DNA of 64,000 bases from Cohnella rhizosphaerae (lineage in GTDB: Bacteria; Bacillota; Bacilli; Paenibacillales; Paenibacillaceae): contig NZ_JAPDIA010000001.1 of assembly GCF_029525575.1 (NCBI RefSeq), positions 248,001-312,000 of the forward strand. Reading direction: 5' to 3'. Within the stretch, counting starts at the first letter, position 1; each line of letters opens with the position of its first letter. The position numbers and the translations under genes are program-made. This document shows positions 8,691 through 19,319 of this stretch, piece by piece. The notes under the pieces were generated by a model that saw nothing but the letters and a program-made list of their open reading frames with translations, did not search any database and was not told the origin of the DNA.

Positions 8691-11600
8691 TCAGTCGCCC
8701 GCCAAAGCCAGATGGATCTTCGCGCCCGCGTGGTTCGCCTCCAGCGCGAGCACCGACGCGAGCTCTTCCTTCGCTTCGCGCTCCCGCCCGAGACCGAGCA
8801 GGCCAAGGCCTCTCATGTACCGGCAGTGAATCCGGTTGCGCTTGTTCAAGTCGTCCTCGAAGACGAGGAAGTCGGGCAGCGACACGGCGAAGTAGTCGAA
8901 CTTCACGTCGTCGTTCAGATGCCGCTCGGCATAGTCGATGAGCTTGTTGAAGCGGCGCTTCGCTTCCTTGTCGACGCCGAGCCGGCGCCAGGCCAATCCT
9001 TGGTAAAAGATCATATCCGGCGGCTGGTCGTTGTAATACATCGCGCCTGCCGGTTCCTCCAGCCCGAGAGACGCCCGCCTGAAGCTCGCTTCCGACTGCT
9101 CGATTTGTCCAAGTCCTTCATAGGCGAGTCCCAGGTAATAATAAACGTTGTTCTCCTGCGCGCCCTCCAGCTTGCCTTCGCCCAGATTGTCCGGGTAAAC
9201 GAGGGCGGCCCGCAGGTGGGCGATCGCGGCTTCGAAGCGCTTCGCGGCCAGCTCGCGCTTCGCCGATTCGACGTGCGCCAGCACATGCTGGCCGGTCGCC
9301 TTCCCCCTCTCCGCCTTCCCAAGGGTGGAACCGGCGCGCTTCGAGCGCCGCCAGCGCCTCGTCATGACGGCCCATTGCATTCAGCAAGGTGACGTATTCG
9401 AGATACAGATCGTCGCGCTTGTCGACGAGCGTCTTGCGGGCGGCCAGCGATTCGAACCGACGCTCCGGCGCATAGCCCAGTTTCTTGTACAGTTGGTCGA
9501 GCTCGTACAGGACGCGGGCGTCTTCCTCGCGCAGCGCATAAGCGCGTTCAAGCGAGGCAAGCGCGCGTTCTGCGTCGCCGAGCTTGTTGAAGTAGGCCAG
9601 CGCCAGATTGCGGTGGACGGTCGGAAAATCTCCGTTCGACGCGCGCGAAGCTTCCCAGGCCGCCACGGCGTCCAGATGGCGCTTCTTGTCGTAGAGCCAG
9701 TTGCCGAGGTAGTAGTTCGCTTTGTCGTCGGCCGCGTCCGCGCGAACCGCGCTCTCGAGCACGAGCAGATCGAACAGGCTGTTCGGGAAGCAATAGTCCG
9801 GACTCGAGGCGCGGCCCGCTTCGCGATGCTTCAGCGCCAGCGCCCCGTCGCCGGCCGTCTCGTACAGATAGCCGAGCGTATAATGAACCATCGGGTAAGC
9901 CGTCGTCCCAGCGTCCGCCGCGATCCGGCGCAAAACGTCGATCGCCTCTTCCAGCAGTCCCGCGTAAGCGTAATCGGATGCCAGGTTCAAGTAGTTATGC
10001 GCGTCGCCGCGCATCAGCCGCAGGAGCTCCTCGCGCGAGGCCGCGGAACCGGCCGCGTCGCCCGCTTCGGCGAGCGCGAGGATGCGCTCGTTGGCCGAGC
10101 CGAAGTCCGCCACGTCGAGCGCGAGCGTCTCCGCCGCATAGTCGGCCGCTTCACCGGCGCGCCCGAGCCGGCGCAGCAGCGCGGCCTTCAGATGGCGCGC
10201 CTTGAAGTTGCGGGCGTTGCGGACGATCGACCGCTCGACAAGCGCAAGCGCCTCGCCGTAGACGCCCTTCGAAGCCGCGATCTGCGCGAGCGTGAAGTAG
10301 CCGGCGTCCTGCCAGGCGGCGGACCACGTCGATTTGTAGAGCGCAGCGAACGCCTCCTTCGCCTTGCCCTGCATTTTAAGCGCGAAGCCGAGCTGGTACA
10401 GCGCCTCGCCGTCGTACGGATTCGGATTGCGCCAGGTGAGCGACTTGACCGCCGCCCGGAAATGCCCCTCCGCTTCGGCGAACAGACCGCGCCGCAGCTG
10501 CAAAGTGCCGTAGGCGACGTTGATGCGGATGTCCGAAGGATCGCGCTTCAAGCCTTCGAGGTAATAGGACTCGGGCTCGAACGTCGCGTGACGGTACTGC
10601 TCCAGATGCAGTCCGGCGAGATACAGCTGCTCGTTCGTGCGCAGCTCCTGCGGTTCGGGCAGCGGCTTCGCGGCTTCCGGCACGTCCTCGATGGATGGCT
10701 CCGCCGGGCGGTAGGTTACAAGGATGCGACCATCCGCGTTCAATACCGTCACGGTTAAATCGTGCGGCCGATCCGCTTCGTCGAGCGTCACGACGGATTT
10801 GAACGTCGATACCGGCGAAAGCGCGACGGTCTCCCTGAAGTAGGCGCGGTTCCTTCCCTTAAGCTCGACGGCCGCCCCCCTCGAAGACAGCAGTCGCGTA
10901 CGCCAGTACCGTCGCCTGACGCGCGGCCTCGTCCACCTCGAGATTGACGGCCGCATCGATGGTCGCGTTTTTAACGACACCGATGTCCTTGTAAGGCATG
11001 AAGTACTGGGTAAAGGACTTCTCCTCGTAAGGCGCCAGCCACGTAAAATCCGGCTGGTTGTCCGTGTAGACGCCGGTCATGAGCTCGATGTACGGTCCGT
11101 CCTCGTCCGTCAGATTGCGGTCCCACGCTTGCCCGAATTCGCCGTTGCCCCACGTCCACTGCTTTTTCCCCGGCGACACGTGGTGATTGGCGACATGCAG
11201 CAGGCCTGCCTGGACGCCGTGGTCGTAACCGCCGACGAAGTTGTAGTCCGACTTGTACGCCATGTAGGACGTAGGCACCGGAATGTTGCGGTAACGCGAG
11301 ATGTCGACGCCGGCCGAGTAGTCCATCTTGTAGTACGTTCCCGTGGCGACGGGGAACCGGGAGACGTCTCGCTTGCCGTGATCGAAGACGGCGGTCACGT
11401 CGGGCGGAAATACCGACTGCGTGTGGTCGTTGACGGCTACCGCCGGGTTCGCCCACCACAAAAACGTCTGCGGCTGCGGCGTACGATTGTACAGCTGCGC
11501 GGATATTTCGAGATACGCTTTGCCCGGGTGCAGCGTGAAGCCCGCCGTCATCTTCGTGCCGTACATCCGGTCGATCTCGCTGACCCATACCGTGGCGGCG

Positions 11601-12046
11601 CCGTCCTCGCGCGTCTCGAGCTTGTATTCGACCGGTCCGTACGTATTCGGACGGTGGTGCTGGGGCCAGTTGAACTCGATGCCGCCCGAGATCCACGGAC
11701 CGGCCAGTCCGACGAGCGCGGGCTTGATGACCCTGTTGTAATAAACGAAGTCGTAATCGTTCGTCTTGTCGAGCGCCCGGTAGATGCGGCCCCCGAGCTC
11801 GGGCATGATCTCGATGCGCACGTATTCGTTTTCCAATATCGCCAGCCGGTAATGTTGCGGCTTCTTGTCGTCCTCGATCTTGTCGACGACCGGATGCGGA
11901 TACACTCTTCCGGTGCTGCCTTGATAGACGCGCTTCTCGAGGAACATCGGGTTGCGATCGGGCGCGCCGATGCCGTACGTCGGGATCGAGACGTCCTCTT
12001 CCCAGACGCGCACGTTCCGCGCCCCCGCTTGTGCTTGCTGTGCCAA
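8691..12046 (-). CDS. DUF5107 domain protein with long TPR region (two apparent frameshifts)
   Basis: Large, apparently cytoplasmic protein of about 1117 residues with no signal peptide. Residues 1-400 match the DUF5107 family, a galactose-mutarotase-like fold seen beside glycan-degradation genes (ISGGIEFNWPQHHRPNTYGP, FLWWANPAVAVNDHTQSVFP). The remaining 700 residues are tetratricopeptide-like helices (YYLGNWLYDKKRHLDAVAAW, VHRNLALAYFNKLGDAERAL). The start is TTG 12046 with GGAGG upstream. Frame breaks lie in runs of six C at 10875-10880 and five C at 9303-9307; each is fixed by removing one base. It is divergent from an AraC regulator that probably controls it. Its enzymatic role is not known to me. 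Confidence 0.82.
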
Positions 12047-12152
12047 GATGAATCCCTCCTCCGATTGATACCTTCACTGTACGATAGACAGAGACGCTCG
12101 CCAATTGACGGAATTCGGTTTATGATGGAGAATATTCGGATGGGAATCTTCC

Positions 12153-13068
12153 TTGCGAATCGACAGGAGGCGGCGCGCCATCGACGACATTCAAAAGCCG
12201 GAGGGCTTCCCGCAGGAAAAGCTGTTCGTGCTGCCGGACTATCTGGCGGGCGAGCTGGCGGAATTCGAACTGACCCGGCATTTTTACGCGAGCGATATCG
12301 GCTACTTCCCCCCGCGCGCGCCACCACTATCGCGAGCGTCCCGAAGGCTGCGACGCGCATATCGTCATCTATTGCACGGAAGGCGCCGGATGGGTGGAGC
12401 AGGAGGGAAAAACGTCGACGGTCGCGGAGCGGCAGCTCGCGGTTCTTCCTGCCGGCTCTCCTCACCGCTATGGCGCTTCCGCGGAGTCGCCATGGAGCAT
12501 TTACTGGTTTCACCTGAGAGGCGAGCATGTCGCGTCCCTTCTCCGTCTCTACGGATTGGGCGGACAGCCCGTCACGGTGCCGGCCGGCATGCATTCGCAT
12601 TTTCTGGAGAGCTTCGAGCGCTGCTACCGGCTGCTGACGGACAAGCCCTACTCGCTTCCGGCCCAGGTTCACGTCTCCCAGACGCTCGGCCAGCTGCTCG
12701 GCGCGATCGGCCTCGGCACGGGCGGCACGTCGGGACATCGCAAGCGCGAGGAAGATATCGAGCGGGCCGTTCGCTATATGAACGACCGGCTGCAGACGTC
12801 GATCGCGCTGCCCGAGCTCGCCTCGCACACCGGCCTGTCGAAGCAGCACCTGATCTACCTGTTCAAGCAGGAGACGGGATTCTCGCCGATCGATTATTTC
12901 CTGCGTCTCAAAATGCAAAGAGCCGGTCAGCTCTTGAGCCTGACCGGCATGGCGATTAAAGAGATCGCCGCGGAAGTCGGTTTCGGCGATCCCTACTATT
13001 TTTCCCGCATGTTCAAGAAGCTGATGGGCGTCTCGCCTTCCGACTACCGCAGCGTGCCCAAGGGATGA
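12153..13068 (+). CDS. AraC-family regulator with cupin-like sensor (one apparent frameshift)
   Basis: Cytoplasmic sugar-responsive regulator of about 300 residues. The N-terminal cupin-like part is marked by HHYRERPEGCDAHIVIYCTEGAGWV and VLPAGSPHRYGA. The C-terminal double helix-turn-helix is clear (LPELASHTGLSKQHLIYLFKQ and IKEIAAEVGFGDPYYFSRMF). The frame shifts in a run of six C at 12308-12313. The start is uncertain: TTG 12153 is the first usable in-frame codon, but AGGAGG at 12165-12170 points to 12180, where the codon is ATC. It is transcribed away from the DUF5107/TPR gene, its likely target. Confidence 0.82.
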
Positions 13069-13166
13069 TCTTCGTGCAAATCTTCGGGAAGCGGCTATAA
13101 TCAAGATGATCGCCATCGCCGGATCGGAATCCATTCCGGACGGCATACACAGGAGGCCAAGAAAAA

Positions 13167-14150
13167 ATGAGCATACGTAAACGCCCGATACCCGGTATCG
13201 GTCAGCCCTGTTCGGTCATCGTTCTGGGCGGCGTTCCGCTCGGAACCCGGCTGGACGAGCGCCAGTCCATGCGGCTTATGGACTTTTATGCGGACGCCGG
13301 AGGCAACATGGTCGATACGGCCGAAGTTTACGGCAATTGGGTGCCGGGCAAGACGAACGCGAGCGAGATCGTGATCGGCAAATGGATGAAGTCGCGCGGC
13401 AACAGGGACCGCATGCTCGTGACGACGAAGGGCGGGCATCCGGATCTGGGGTCGATGAACGTCTCCAGGCTTCATGCGGCCGACATCCGAGCCGACGCCG
13501 AAGGCAGTCTGCGCCGGCTGCAGGCCGACGTTATCGACCTGTACTGGCTGCACCGCGACGACCGGTCCATCCCGGTCTCCGAGCTGCTCGGTTCGCTCGG
13601 CCGGCTGGTCGAAGACGGCCTTATACGAAGCTTCGGCTGCTCCAATTGGGAGACGGACCGGATCGCGGAGGCGAATCGCCTGGCGTCGGAGCAAGGCTTG
13701 CCGCTGCTGGCCGCCAATCAGGCATGGTGGAGCCTCGCGAGCCTTAATACGGCGCATGTCGAGGATCCGACCGTCGTCGTGCTGGACGAAGCGATGTACC
13801 GTTATCATGCGGAGACCGGCCTGCCGCTTTTCGCCTACTCGTCGCTCGCCAAGGGCTTGTTCGCCAAAATGGAAGCCGCCGCTCGGACAGGCATGCCATT
13901 CGAGGCGCCGCCCCTGTACGATCTGCCGTCGAATGCGAGCCGGTTCGAGCAAGCGAGGCGCATCGCCACGGAGCGGGGCGTATCGATCTCGCAGGTCGCG
14001 CTTTCCTATATTTACTCGCGCCGCTTCCCCGCCTTTGCCGTCGTAGGCGCGACGGACGAATCGCAGCTCGCGGACAGCCTCGGCGCCGGCGATTTAATGC
14101 TCGACGACGAGGCGCTTGCCCTGCTCGATAACGGTCAGTTTTCCGAATAA
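13167..14150 (+). CDS. Aldo/keto reductase
   Basis: NAD(P)H-dependent oxidoreductase of 327 residues with a TIM-barrel fold. The catalytic tetrad is visible: Asp and Tyr in DTAEVYGNW, Lys in LVTTKGGHP, His in DLYWLHRDDRS. The cofactor-binding end has YIYSRRFPAFAVVGATDE. An AGGAGG ribosome site precedes the ATG. It follows an AraC regulator on the same strand and converges with a GH29 fucosidase gene, 18 bases from its stop, so a role as an aldose or deoxy-aldose dehydrogenase or reductase is plausible. The substrate cannot be read from sequence. The frame is intact. Confidence 0.85.
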   Translation: MSIRKRPIPGIGQPCSVIVLGGVPLGTRLDERQSMRLMDFYADAGGNMVDTAEVYGNWVPGKTNASEIVIGKWMKSRGNRDRMLVTTKGGHPDLGSMNVSRLHAADIRADAEGSLRRLQADVIDLYWLHRDDRSIPVSELLGSLGRLVEDGLIRSFGCSNWETDRIAEANRLASEQGLPLLAANQAWWSLASLNTAHVEDPTVVVLDEAMYRYHAETGLPLFAYSSLAKGLFAKMEAAARTGMPFEAPPLYDLPSNASRFEQARRIATERGVSISQVALSYIYSRRFPAFAVVGATDESQLADSLGAGDLMLDDEALALLDNGQFSE

Positions 14151-14168
14151 TTCAAGCTGCGCTCTCTA

Positions 14169-15664
14169 TTATTCCTCAAGCTCGACCGCAAGCGCATGAA
14201 CATACGGCGTTGGCCGCCGGCCTTGCAGGCGCACGATCAACGTGCCGTCATGCTGTTCAAACGGGACTTCGCCGGCGCCGAGCAGCTTGACCGACTTGAC
14301 TCGATCCGCTTCCGTCAGCGTGCGTATCATCGCGATTCCGTCTTCCGGCCAGCGCATCTGGAAGGCATAGAGCATGTTGCCGCGCCGCGTAAACCGAAAG
14401 TCCACCGGCGTCCAATCGACGGCGTCTTCCTTGAAGTGGTCGATCACGACGCTTGAAGGTCCTTCGCCGGATACGCGAAACGGGCGCGTTCCATAGACGG
14501 CCTCCTCGTTAATCCTTCTCCAGGCGGCCATTTCCCGCAGCAGAAAGGTGCACTCGGCATCCAGCGTCCCGTCCGGCTTCTGCGGGATGTTGAGCAGCAG
14601 GTTGCCGTTTTTGGAGATGATGTCCACCAAAATTTCAATGACGTGCGCCGGCGTCTTATAAACTGCCCGTACGTCGTAGAACCATTCGCCGACGCAAGTG
14701 TCCGTCTGCCAGGGCTCCGGCTTGATGTCGCTCTCCTGGCTTCGCTCGATATCCAGAACGCCGATGGCATAGACGCTCTGCCGCCGATCCTTTTGATTGT
14801 ATACCGCCCGGTTGACTCCGCCGTGCAGGCTTGCGCTCTTGTTGTACAAGTAGGCGACCGCCTCCAGCCCCGCTTCGAACGCGGGCGCCGCGTCCGACTC
14901 CGTCGCGCTCTCCCCGATTCTCCCGAAGGGCAGGGCGCCGTCGGAGTAGAGCAAATCCGGCTCATAACGGTCGATCAGCTCCTTCATGACCGCCAGCCAA
15001 TGCCGATGCCAGCTTTCGTTCGTCGTGTACCAGGGCTCCAGGTCCCACATGCCTTTGTTCGGGTCGTAGTGCTCCCGGTTGGGCAAGTACAAATCTTCGT
15101 ATGCCGGGTCGTTGCCGTCATACGGTACGCCCGCGTACGGCCCGGCTTTATCGCTCCCTTTGTTCGGCGCATACCAGCTGTAGGTCGCCCCCATGTGCTC
15201 CGTCAGACCGAAAGGCAAGCCTTTTTTTTAAAGCCGCGGCTCGCCACAGCGCGACGATGTCCTTCTTCGGTCCCACCTGCGCCGCATTCCACTTATGCAA
15301 TTTGGAGTCGTAATTAAAAAAAGTTGTCATGGTGCATCGCCTGGGCGACAAAGTACTTGGCCCCCGCTTGCGCGTACAGCTCCATCAGGGCGTCGGGGTC
15401 GAACTTCTCGGCCTTCCAGCGCTGAACGATGTCCTTGTAGCCGAATTCGGACGGATGTCCGTATACGCGCACATGGTGGCGATACTGGTCCGAGCCTTCG
15501 ATATACATGTTTCGGGCGTACCAATCGCCGAACATCGGGACGGACTGCGGTCCCCAATGCGACCAGATGCCAAGCTTCGCATCCCGGAACCACGCCGGGC
15601 ATTCGAAGGTTCTTAACGAATCAAAGGTCGGTTGGAACGGTCCATTTTTAAAGTCTGCTTTCAA
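14169..15664 (-). CDS. GH29 alpha-L-fucosidase (two apparent frameshifts)
   Basis: Retaining alpha-L-fucosidase of about 497 residues, with no signal peptide, so probably intracellular and acting on imported oligosaccharides. Typical GH29 stretches are LGIWSHWGPQSVPMFGDWYA, KYFVAQAMHHDNFFNYDS, and the nucleophile-bearing DLLYSDGALPFGR. A C-terminal beta-sandwich follows. I place the start at TTG 15664, eight bases after GGAGG; the in-frame GTG at 15673 overlaps that site. Frame breaks lie in a run of seven A at 15316-15322 and eight T at 15222-15229; each is fixed by removing one base. The AraC gene on the other side is divergent and probably its regulator. Confidence 0.9.
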
Positions 15665-15814
15665 CAAAAGCACCTCCGGTTGTCCGATTCATAGGAAAAC
15701 AGTCTGCTTCAAATGATGACAGACCTATGGTAGCACCCGTATGCTATGCTGAAGAAGATACAAACCTAACCGTTGCTTGTATAAAACTAACCTTTTTCGC
15801 AGGTGAAAAAAACG

Positions 15815-16660
15815 ATGTACGGACACGCACGCAAGCGGCTTCTGCAGATGTACCTGACCAACTTGCAGGTCAACGTGACCGCGTTAGGGTTTAATCCGGT
15901 CTGGTCCGATTGGCGCGACATCGATTATACGCCGGACTACAACAAGTTTTACTTCATAACCGACGGAGAAGGGTGGCTTAAGATCGGCGACCGGGAGTTC
16001 TATCCGAAGCCCGGCCAGCTGGCGCTCATGCCTGAAGGCGTCCGTCAATCCTACTCGGCCATTAACGACAAGCCGTACACGAAATACTGGTGTCACTTTA
16101 CGGCGAAAATCGGAACGATCAACTTGTTCGACCTGATTCGTCTCCCCTGGATGATCGACGTGCAAGAAGAGGACGGCCTGCCTGCCGATCTGTTCAAAGA
16201 GATGCTCCGTCTCCACCGGGCCGATACGCTTTCCTCGTCGCTGCATGTGAACGCCTGTCTGCTCCGGCTCATCGGATACTTTCTCGACCGCGCCGAACCG
16301 ATCGACATCCAGCTCGCGCACGCCGAGACATCCGATCTTCTCCGCGCCGCGCTGACTTACATCGACGATCATTTTCAGCGGAATATTACGGTTCGGGAGC
16401 TGGCGGACTTGACGCATATGCATCCCAATTCCTTTATTCGTTTGTTCAAAAAGCATTTCGGCACGACGCCGATCCAATACGTCAACCGCAAGCGAATCGA
16501 CAGCGTGAAGCGGCTGCTCACTTCTACCGGTCTCACGCTGTCCGAGATCGGGGAGCGGACGGGTATTCCCGATACGTCCTATTTGTCCAAGCTGTTCAAA
16601 TCGGCGACCGGCCTGTCCCCCACGCATTATAAAATGCTCGCCGGCCGTCAGTTCGATTGA
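15815..16660 (+). CDS. AraC-family regulator with cupin-like sensor
   Basis: Regulator of about 281 residues. The N-terminal AraC-type cupin has YNKFYFITDGEGWLKIGDRE and PGQLALMPEGVRQSYSA; the C-terminal DNA-binding part has VRELADLTHMHPNSFIRLFK and LSEIGERTGIPDTSYLSKLF. I prefer ATG 15815 because AGGTGA lies eight bases upstream; GTG 15803 is an in-frame alternative four codons earlier. It is divergent from the GH29 fucosidase with about 150 bases between, the usual layout of a fucosidase gene and its activator. The frame is intact. Confidence 0.87.
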   Translation: MYGHARKRLLQMYLTNLQVNVTALGFNPVWSDWRDIDYTPDYNKFYFITDGEGWLKIGDREFYPKPGQLALMPEGVRQSYSAINDKPYTKYWCHFTAKIGTINLFDLIRLPWMIDVQEEDGLPADLFKEMLRLHRADTLSSSLHVNACLLRLIGYFLDRAEPIDIQLAHAETSDLLRAALTYIDDHFQRNITVRELADLTHMHPNSFIRLFKKHFGTTPIQYVNRKRIDSVKRLLTSTGLTLSEIGERTGIPDTSYLSKLFKSATGLSPTHYKMLAGRQFD

Positions 16661-16703
16661 AATCGAAGCGGATCGGCGCATATCGCGCACCATACTCGGA
16701 ACG

Positions 16704-16747
16704 CCAAAAAAACGCAGCTCCCTTGCCGGGCAAGGAAGGCTGCGTTT
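16704..16747 (-). terminator. Terminator of the MFS-containing operon
   Basis: AAACGCAGC (16710-16718) pairs with GCTGCGTTT (16739-16747), and an inner CTTGCC/GGCAAG stem extends it. On the minus strand a T run follows, 44 bases past the MFS stop. It also lies 50 bases after the plus-strand AraC gene and could serve both. Confidence 0.75.
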
Positions 16748-16790
16748 GTGCCGAACGTTCGCGGTTCGGGTGTTTTACTTCGATCGCTAT

Positions 16791-17960
16791 TCACTTCGAT
16801 CGCTTCGTCGAGCGACCGTCCATCCGCCGGAACAAAACCGCGAACACGGCAATGCATCCTACGGCGAGCACTGCATTGTACAGGAACACATCGCGCATCC
16901 CCCAGATCTCGCTCGCTTCTCCGCCCGCGTAGCTCCCGATCAGGCGGGCGACGCCCAGACACAGCAGCGCGTTCAGCGTCTGCCCGCTCGCTTTGAGTTC
17001 ATCCGGCACTTCCCGGTTGATGACGGTAGCCATCGTGACGGACAATACGATAAAGATCAAGCCGTGCAGCACCTGCACCGGAATCGTCCAATAGGGATCA
17101 TGGATGGCCGAGAACAAGTACCACCGCAGCGCCGCCGCGATGCCTGCTCCGAACAAGATGTAGTGGATGCGCACTCGCTGGAATATTTTCCCCGCCAGCA
17201 GCAGGAACGGCACCTCGCTCAGCGACGATATAACCATCGACCACCCGAGCCAAGCGTTGCTGCCGCCCAATTCCTGAAAATACAAAGGGAAAAACGTATA
17301 ATAGTAGCCCAACGTGATATGAAGAACGAAATTGACCGCCAAGTAAAAGACGAGCTTGCGATTGCGAAATAAAACCCAAATTCGGATGCGGCGTCCCTGC
17401 TTCTGATGGCCGGCGACCGACGGAAAGCGGAGTACGAACGCGAAAGACACGGCCATGACCATCGCGTAGACCGCGAACATCAGGTCTACCCGCTTCTCGG
17501 CAATCAAGCCGAACGCGATCGACATGAGCGCGAATCCGATCGTGCCCGCCAGCCGAATCCGGCTGAACCCGCCCGCCCAGCGCTGCCGATCCAATTCTTC
17601 AAGCGTGATCGCGTCGCTGAGGGCGAATATCGAAGCCTGGAAAAAAGTAAAAATGCTGATCATGGCAAGCAAGTAGCCGAACCCGTCGGATAACGGGTAC
17701 AGCAGCATGGCGCCTCCGCTCCCGGCGATCAGCAGCAGCAAGATATGGTTTTTGGTTTTGGCCCGGTCGCTGAGCGTCCCCCATACCGGCTGCGCAAATA
17801 TAGCCACGAGCGGGCCGATGCCCAGCAGGATGCCGATCTGCGAGGCGTCGAATCCCGCGTCGCGAAAGTAGAGCGGGATAAATGTGCCGTATACCGCGTT
17901 GCCCATATAAATGAAGAAATAGAATAGATAAAAATAGGAGAGCCGAAACGATGCTGTCAT
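16791..17960 (-). CDS. MFS transporter (HcaT/LacY-like group)
   Basis: Twelve-helix major facilitator of 389 residues. The first helix and loop (YFFIYMGNAVYGTFIPLYFR, QPVWGTLSDRAKTKNHIL) match the MFS_1_like group that includes HcaT. The family handles small aromatic acids, sugars or nucleosides, so the substrate is open. It is the last gene of the minus-strand operon after two Gfo/Idh dehydrogenases, so it may import or export the substrate or product of those enzymes. AAGGAAG precedes the ATG. The frame is intact and happens to be open into the dehydrogenase gene upstream; a fused reading frame there is an artefact. Confidence 0.82.
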   Translation of the reverse strand: MTASFRLSYFYLFYFFIYMGNAVYGTFIPLYFRDAGFDASQIGILLGIGPLVAIFAQPVWGTLSDRAKTKNHILLLLIAGSGGAMLLYPLSDGFGYLLAMISIFTFFQASIFALSDAITLEELDRQRWAGGFSRIRLAGTIGFALMSIAFGLIAEKRVDLMFAVYAMVMAVSFAFVLRFPSVAGHQKQGRRIRIWVLFRNRKLVFYLAVNFVLHITLGYYYTFFPLYFQELGGSNAWLGWSMVISSLSEVPFLLLAGKIFQRVRIHYILFGAGIAAALRWYLFSAIHDPYWTIPVQVLHGLIFIVLSVTMATVINREVPDELKASGQTLNALLCLGVARLIGSYAGGEASEIWGMRDVFLYNAVLAVGCIAVFAVLFRRMDGRSTKRSK

Positions 17961-18043
17961 AAGTCGCTTCCTTTGCGGCAGGGTAAACAAGATGTTTCTA
18001 GCATAAGCCTTGCTGCCTGCAAGTTCAACGCCGAATCGCCACA

Positions 18044-18084
18044 AAGCCGGGATCGACGTCCGCATCGGAAGTCGATCCCGGCTT
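18044..18084 (-). terminator. Perfect 14-bp hairpin between dehydrogenase and MFS genes
   Basis: AAGCCGGGATCGAC (18044-18057) pairs fully with GTCGATCCCGGCTT (18071-18084) around a 13-base loop, starting five bases after the dehydrogenase stop. Only three T follow on the minus strand, so it may attenuate rather than fully end transcription into the MFS gene. Confidence 0.55.
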
Positions 18085-18088
18085 GCAT

Positions 18089-19262
18089 TTAATCGGCCAC
18101 CCGTACCCAAGCTCCTGACCGGCGGCTTTGCAGAATGGCGTCGATCAGCTTCATGATGCCATGTCCGTCGGCCAGCGTCGCGAACGACGCAGGTCCGGGA
18201 CGGTAGGCCTCGCCGGCTTCCCGCTTGCTCATCGCCTCCCGGTAGAAGTCGGCCATCAGATTGCGCAGCGCATCCGGCCAGCCTTCCTCGTGCCCGCCGG
18301 GGAAGTGCGCCAGCCGGGCGGCTTCCGGAGACAGCAAGCCGGGATCGCGCATTCGCTCGCGGTTGGGCTCGCTGCGCTTGCCTTCCCAGAGCCGGTTCGG
18401 ATTCTCCTGATCCCAGCACAAGGAGGATTCGGCCGCCGAAATCTCGAAGAGCAGCCGGTTTTTGCGGCCCGCGCTGACCTGGGAGACGGTGAACACGCCG
18501 CGGGTCCCATCCTCGAAGCGGAGCAGTACGGAGCCCGCATCCTCCGTCGCGACTTCGAACGCCTCGCGATCGCCGGCGTCCGCTTGTCCGAACGTCGCCG
18601 CAGCCAGCTTCGGCTTGTACCGCACGGGATGCACCGTACTCAGTTCGGCGAACACCTCCGAGATCCGGCTGTTCAACACGAACTGAACGGTGTCGCACCA
18701 ATGGGAGCCGATGTCCGCGATCGCGCGGGATTCGCCGTTCACGCCGGGCTCCAGCCTCCAGCTGTAGTCGGTATCGTAGAGCAGCCAGTCCTGGAAGTAG
18801 CCGCCGTGGACCAGATGCGCCTTGCCGATCTCCCCCGCTGCGCAGCATGGAGCGGGCCTGCACGACCATCGGGAAGTGCCTGTAATTGAAGCAGACGCCG
18901 CTCACGCCCTTGCCGTTCTCCGCCAGCCGCGCCAGCTCCGCCGATTGTGCGCTGTTCATCGCCAGCGGCTTCTCGGACAACAGATGCTTCCCGGCCAGAA
19001 GTACGTCCCGGTTGACGGCAAAGTGAAGCACGTTCGGCGTGCAGTTGTGGACGGCCTCCACCGCCTCGTCCGCGATCAGATCGCCATAGCTTCCGTAGGC
19101 GGCCGGGATGCCGTATTTGTCGGCCAAGGTCCGAGCCTTGACCTCGCTGCTGCCCGCGACCGCGACGACCTTCACTCCCGGCAGCCGCAGCAGTGCCTGA
19201 ATATGGAAGTCGGCCGAAAATCCCGTGCCGATCACGCCGACGCCCATTTTGCCGTAGTCCAT
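18089..19262 (-). CDS. Gfo/Idh/MocA-family oxidoreductase (one apparent frameshift)
   Basis: NAD(P)-dependent dehydrogenase of about 390 residues. The Rossmann start is VGVIGTGFSADFHIQALLRL, the conserved EKP is in LLSEKPLAMNSAQ, and the catalytic region has DIGSHWCDTVQFVL. This family oxidises sugars, inositols or amino-sugar derivatives. The frame shifts in a run of five C at 18832-18836, and removing one base rejoins the two halves. GGAGGGG lies upstream of the ATG. It follows another Gfo/Idh gene and the ABC transporter genes, so it should act on the imported sugar or cyclitol. Substrate unknown. Confidence 0.86.
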
Positions 19263-19319
19263 TCCGTTCCCCTCCGCCTTTTCATATGTCAGGCCCGGCT
19301 TCTCCGATATCTCGCCTTC

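Noticed and set aside
16791..19262. An 823-residue fusion of a Gfo/Idh dehydrogenase and an MFS transporter
   Set aside because: The fusion arises because a frameshift at 18832-18836 places the dehydrogenase N-terminus in an open frame that runs into the MFS frame. The true dehydrogenase C-terminus is in another frame and stops at 18089.
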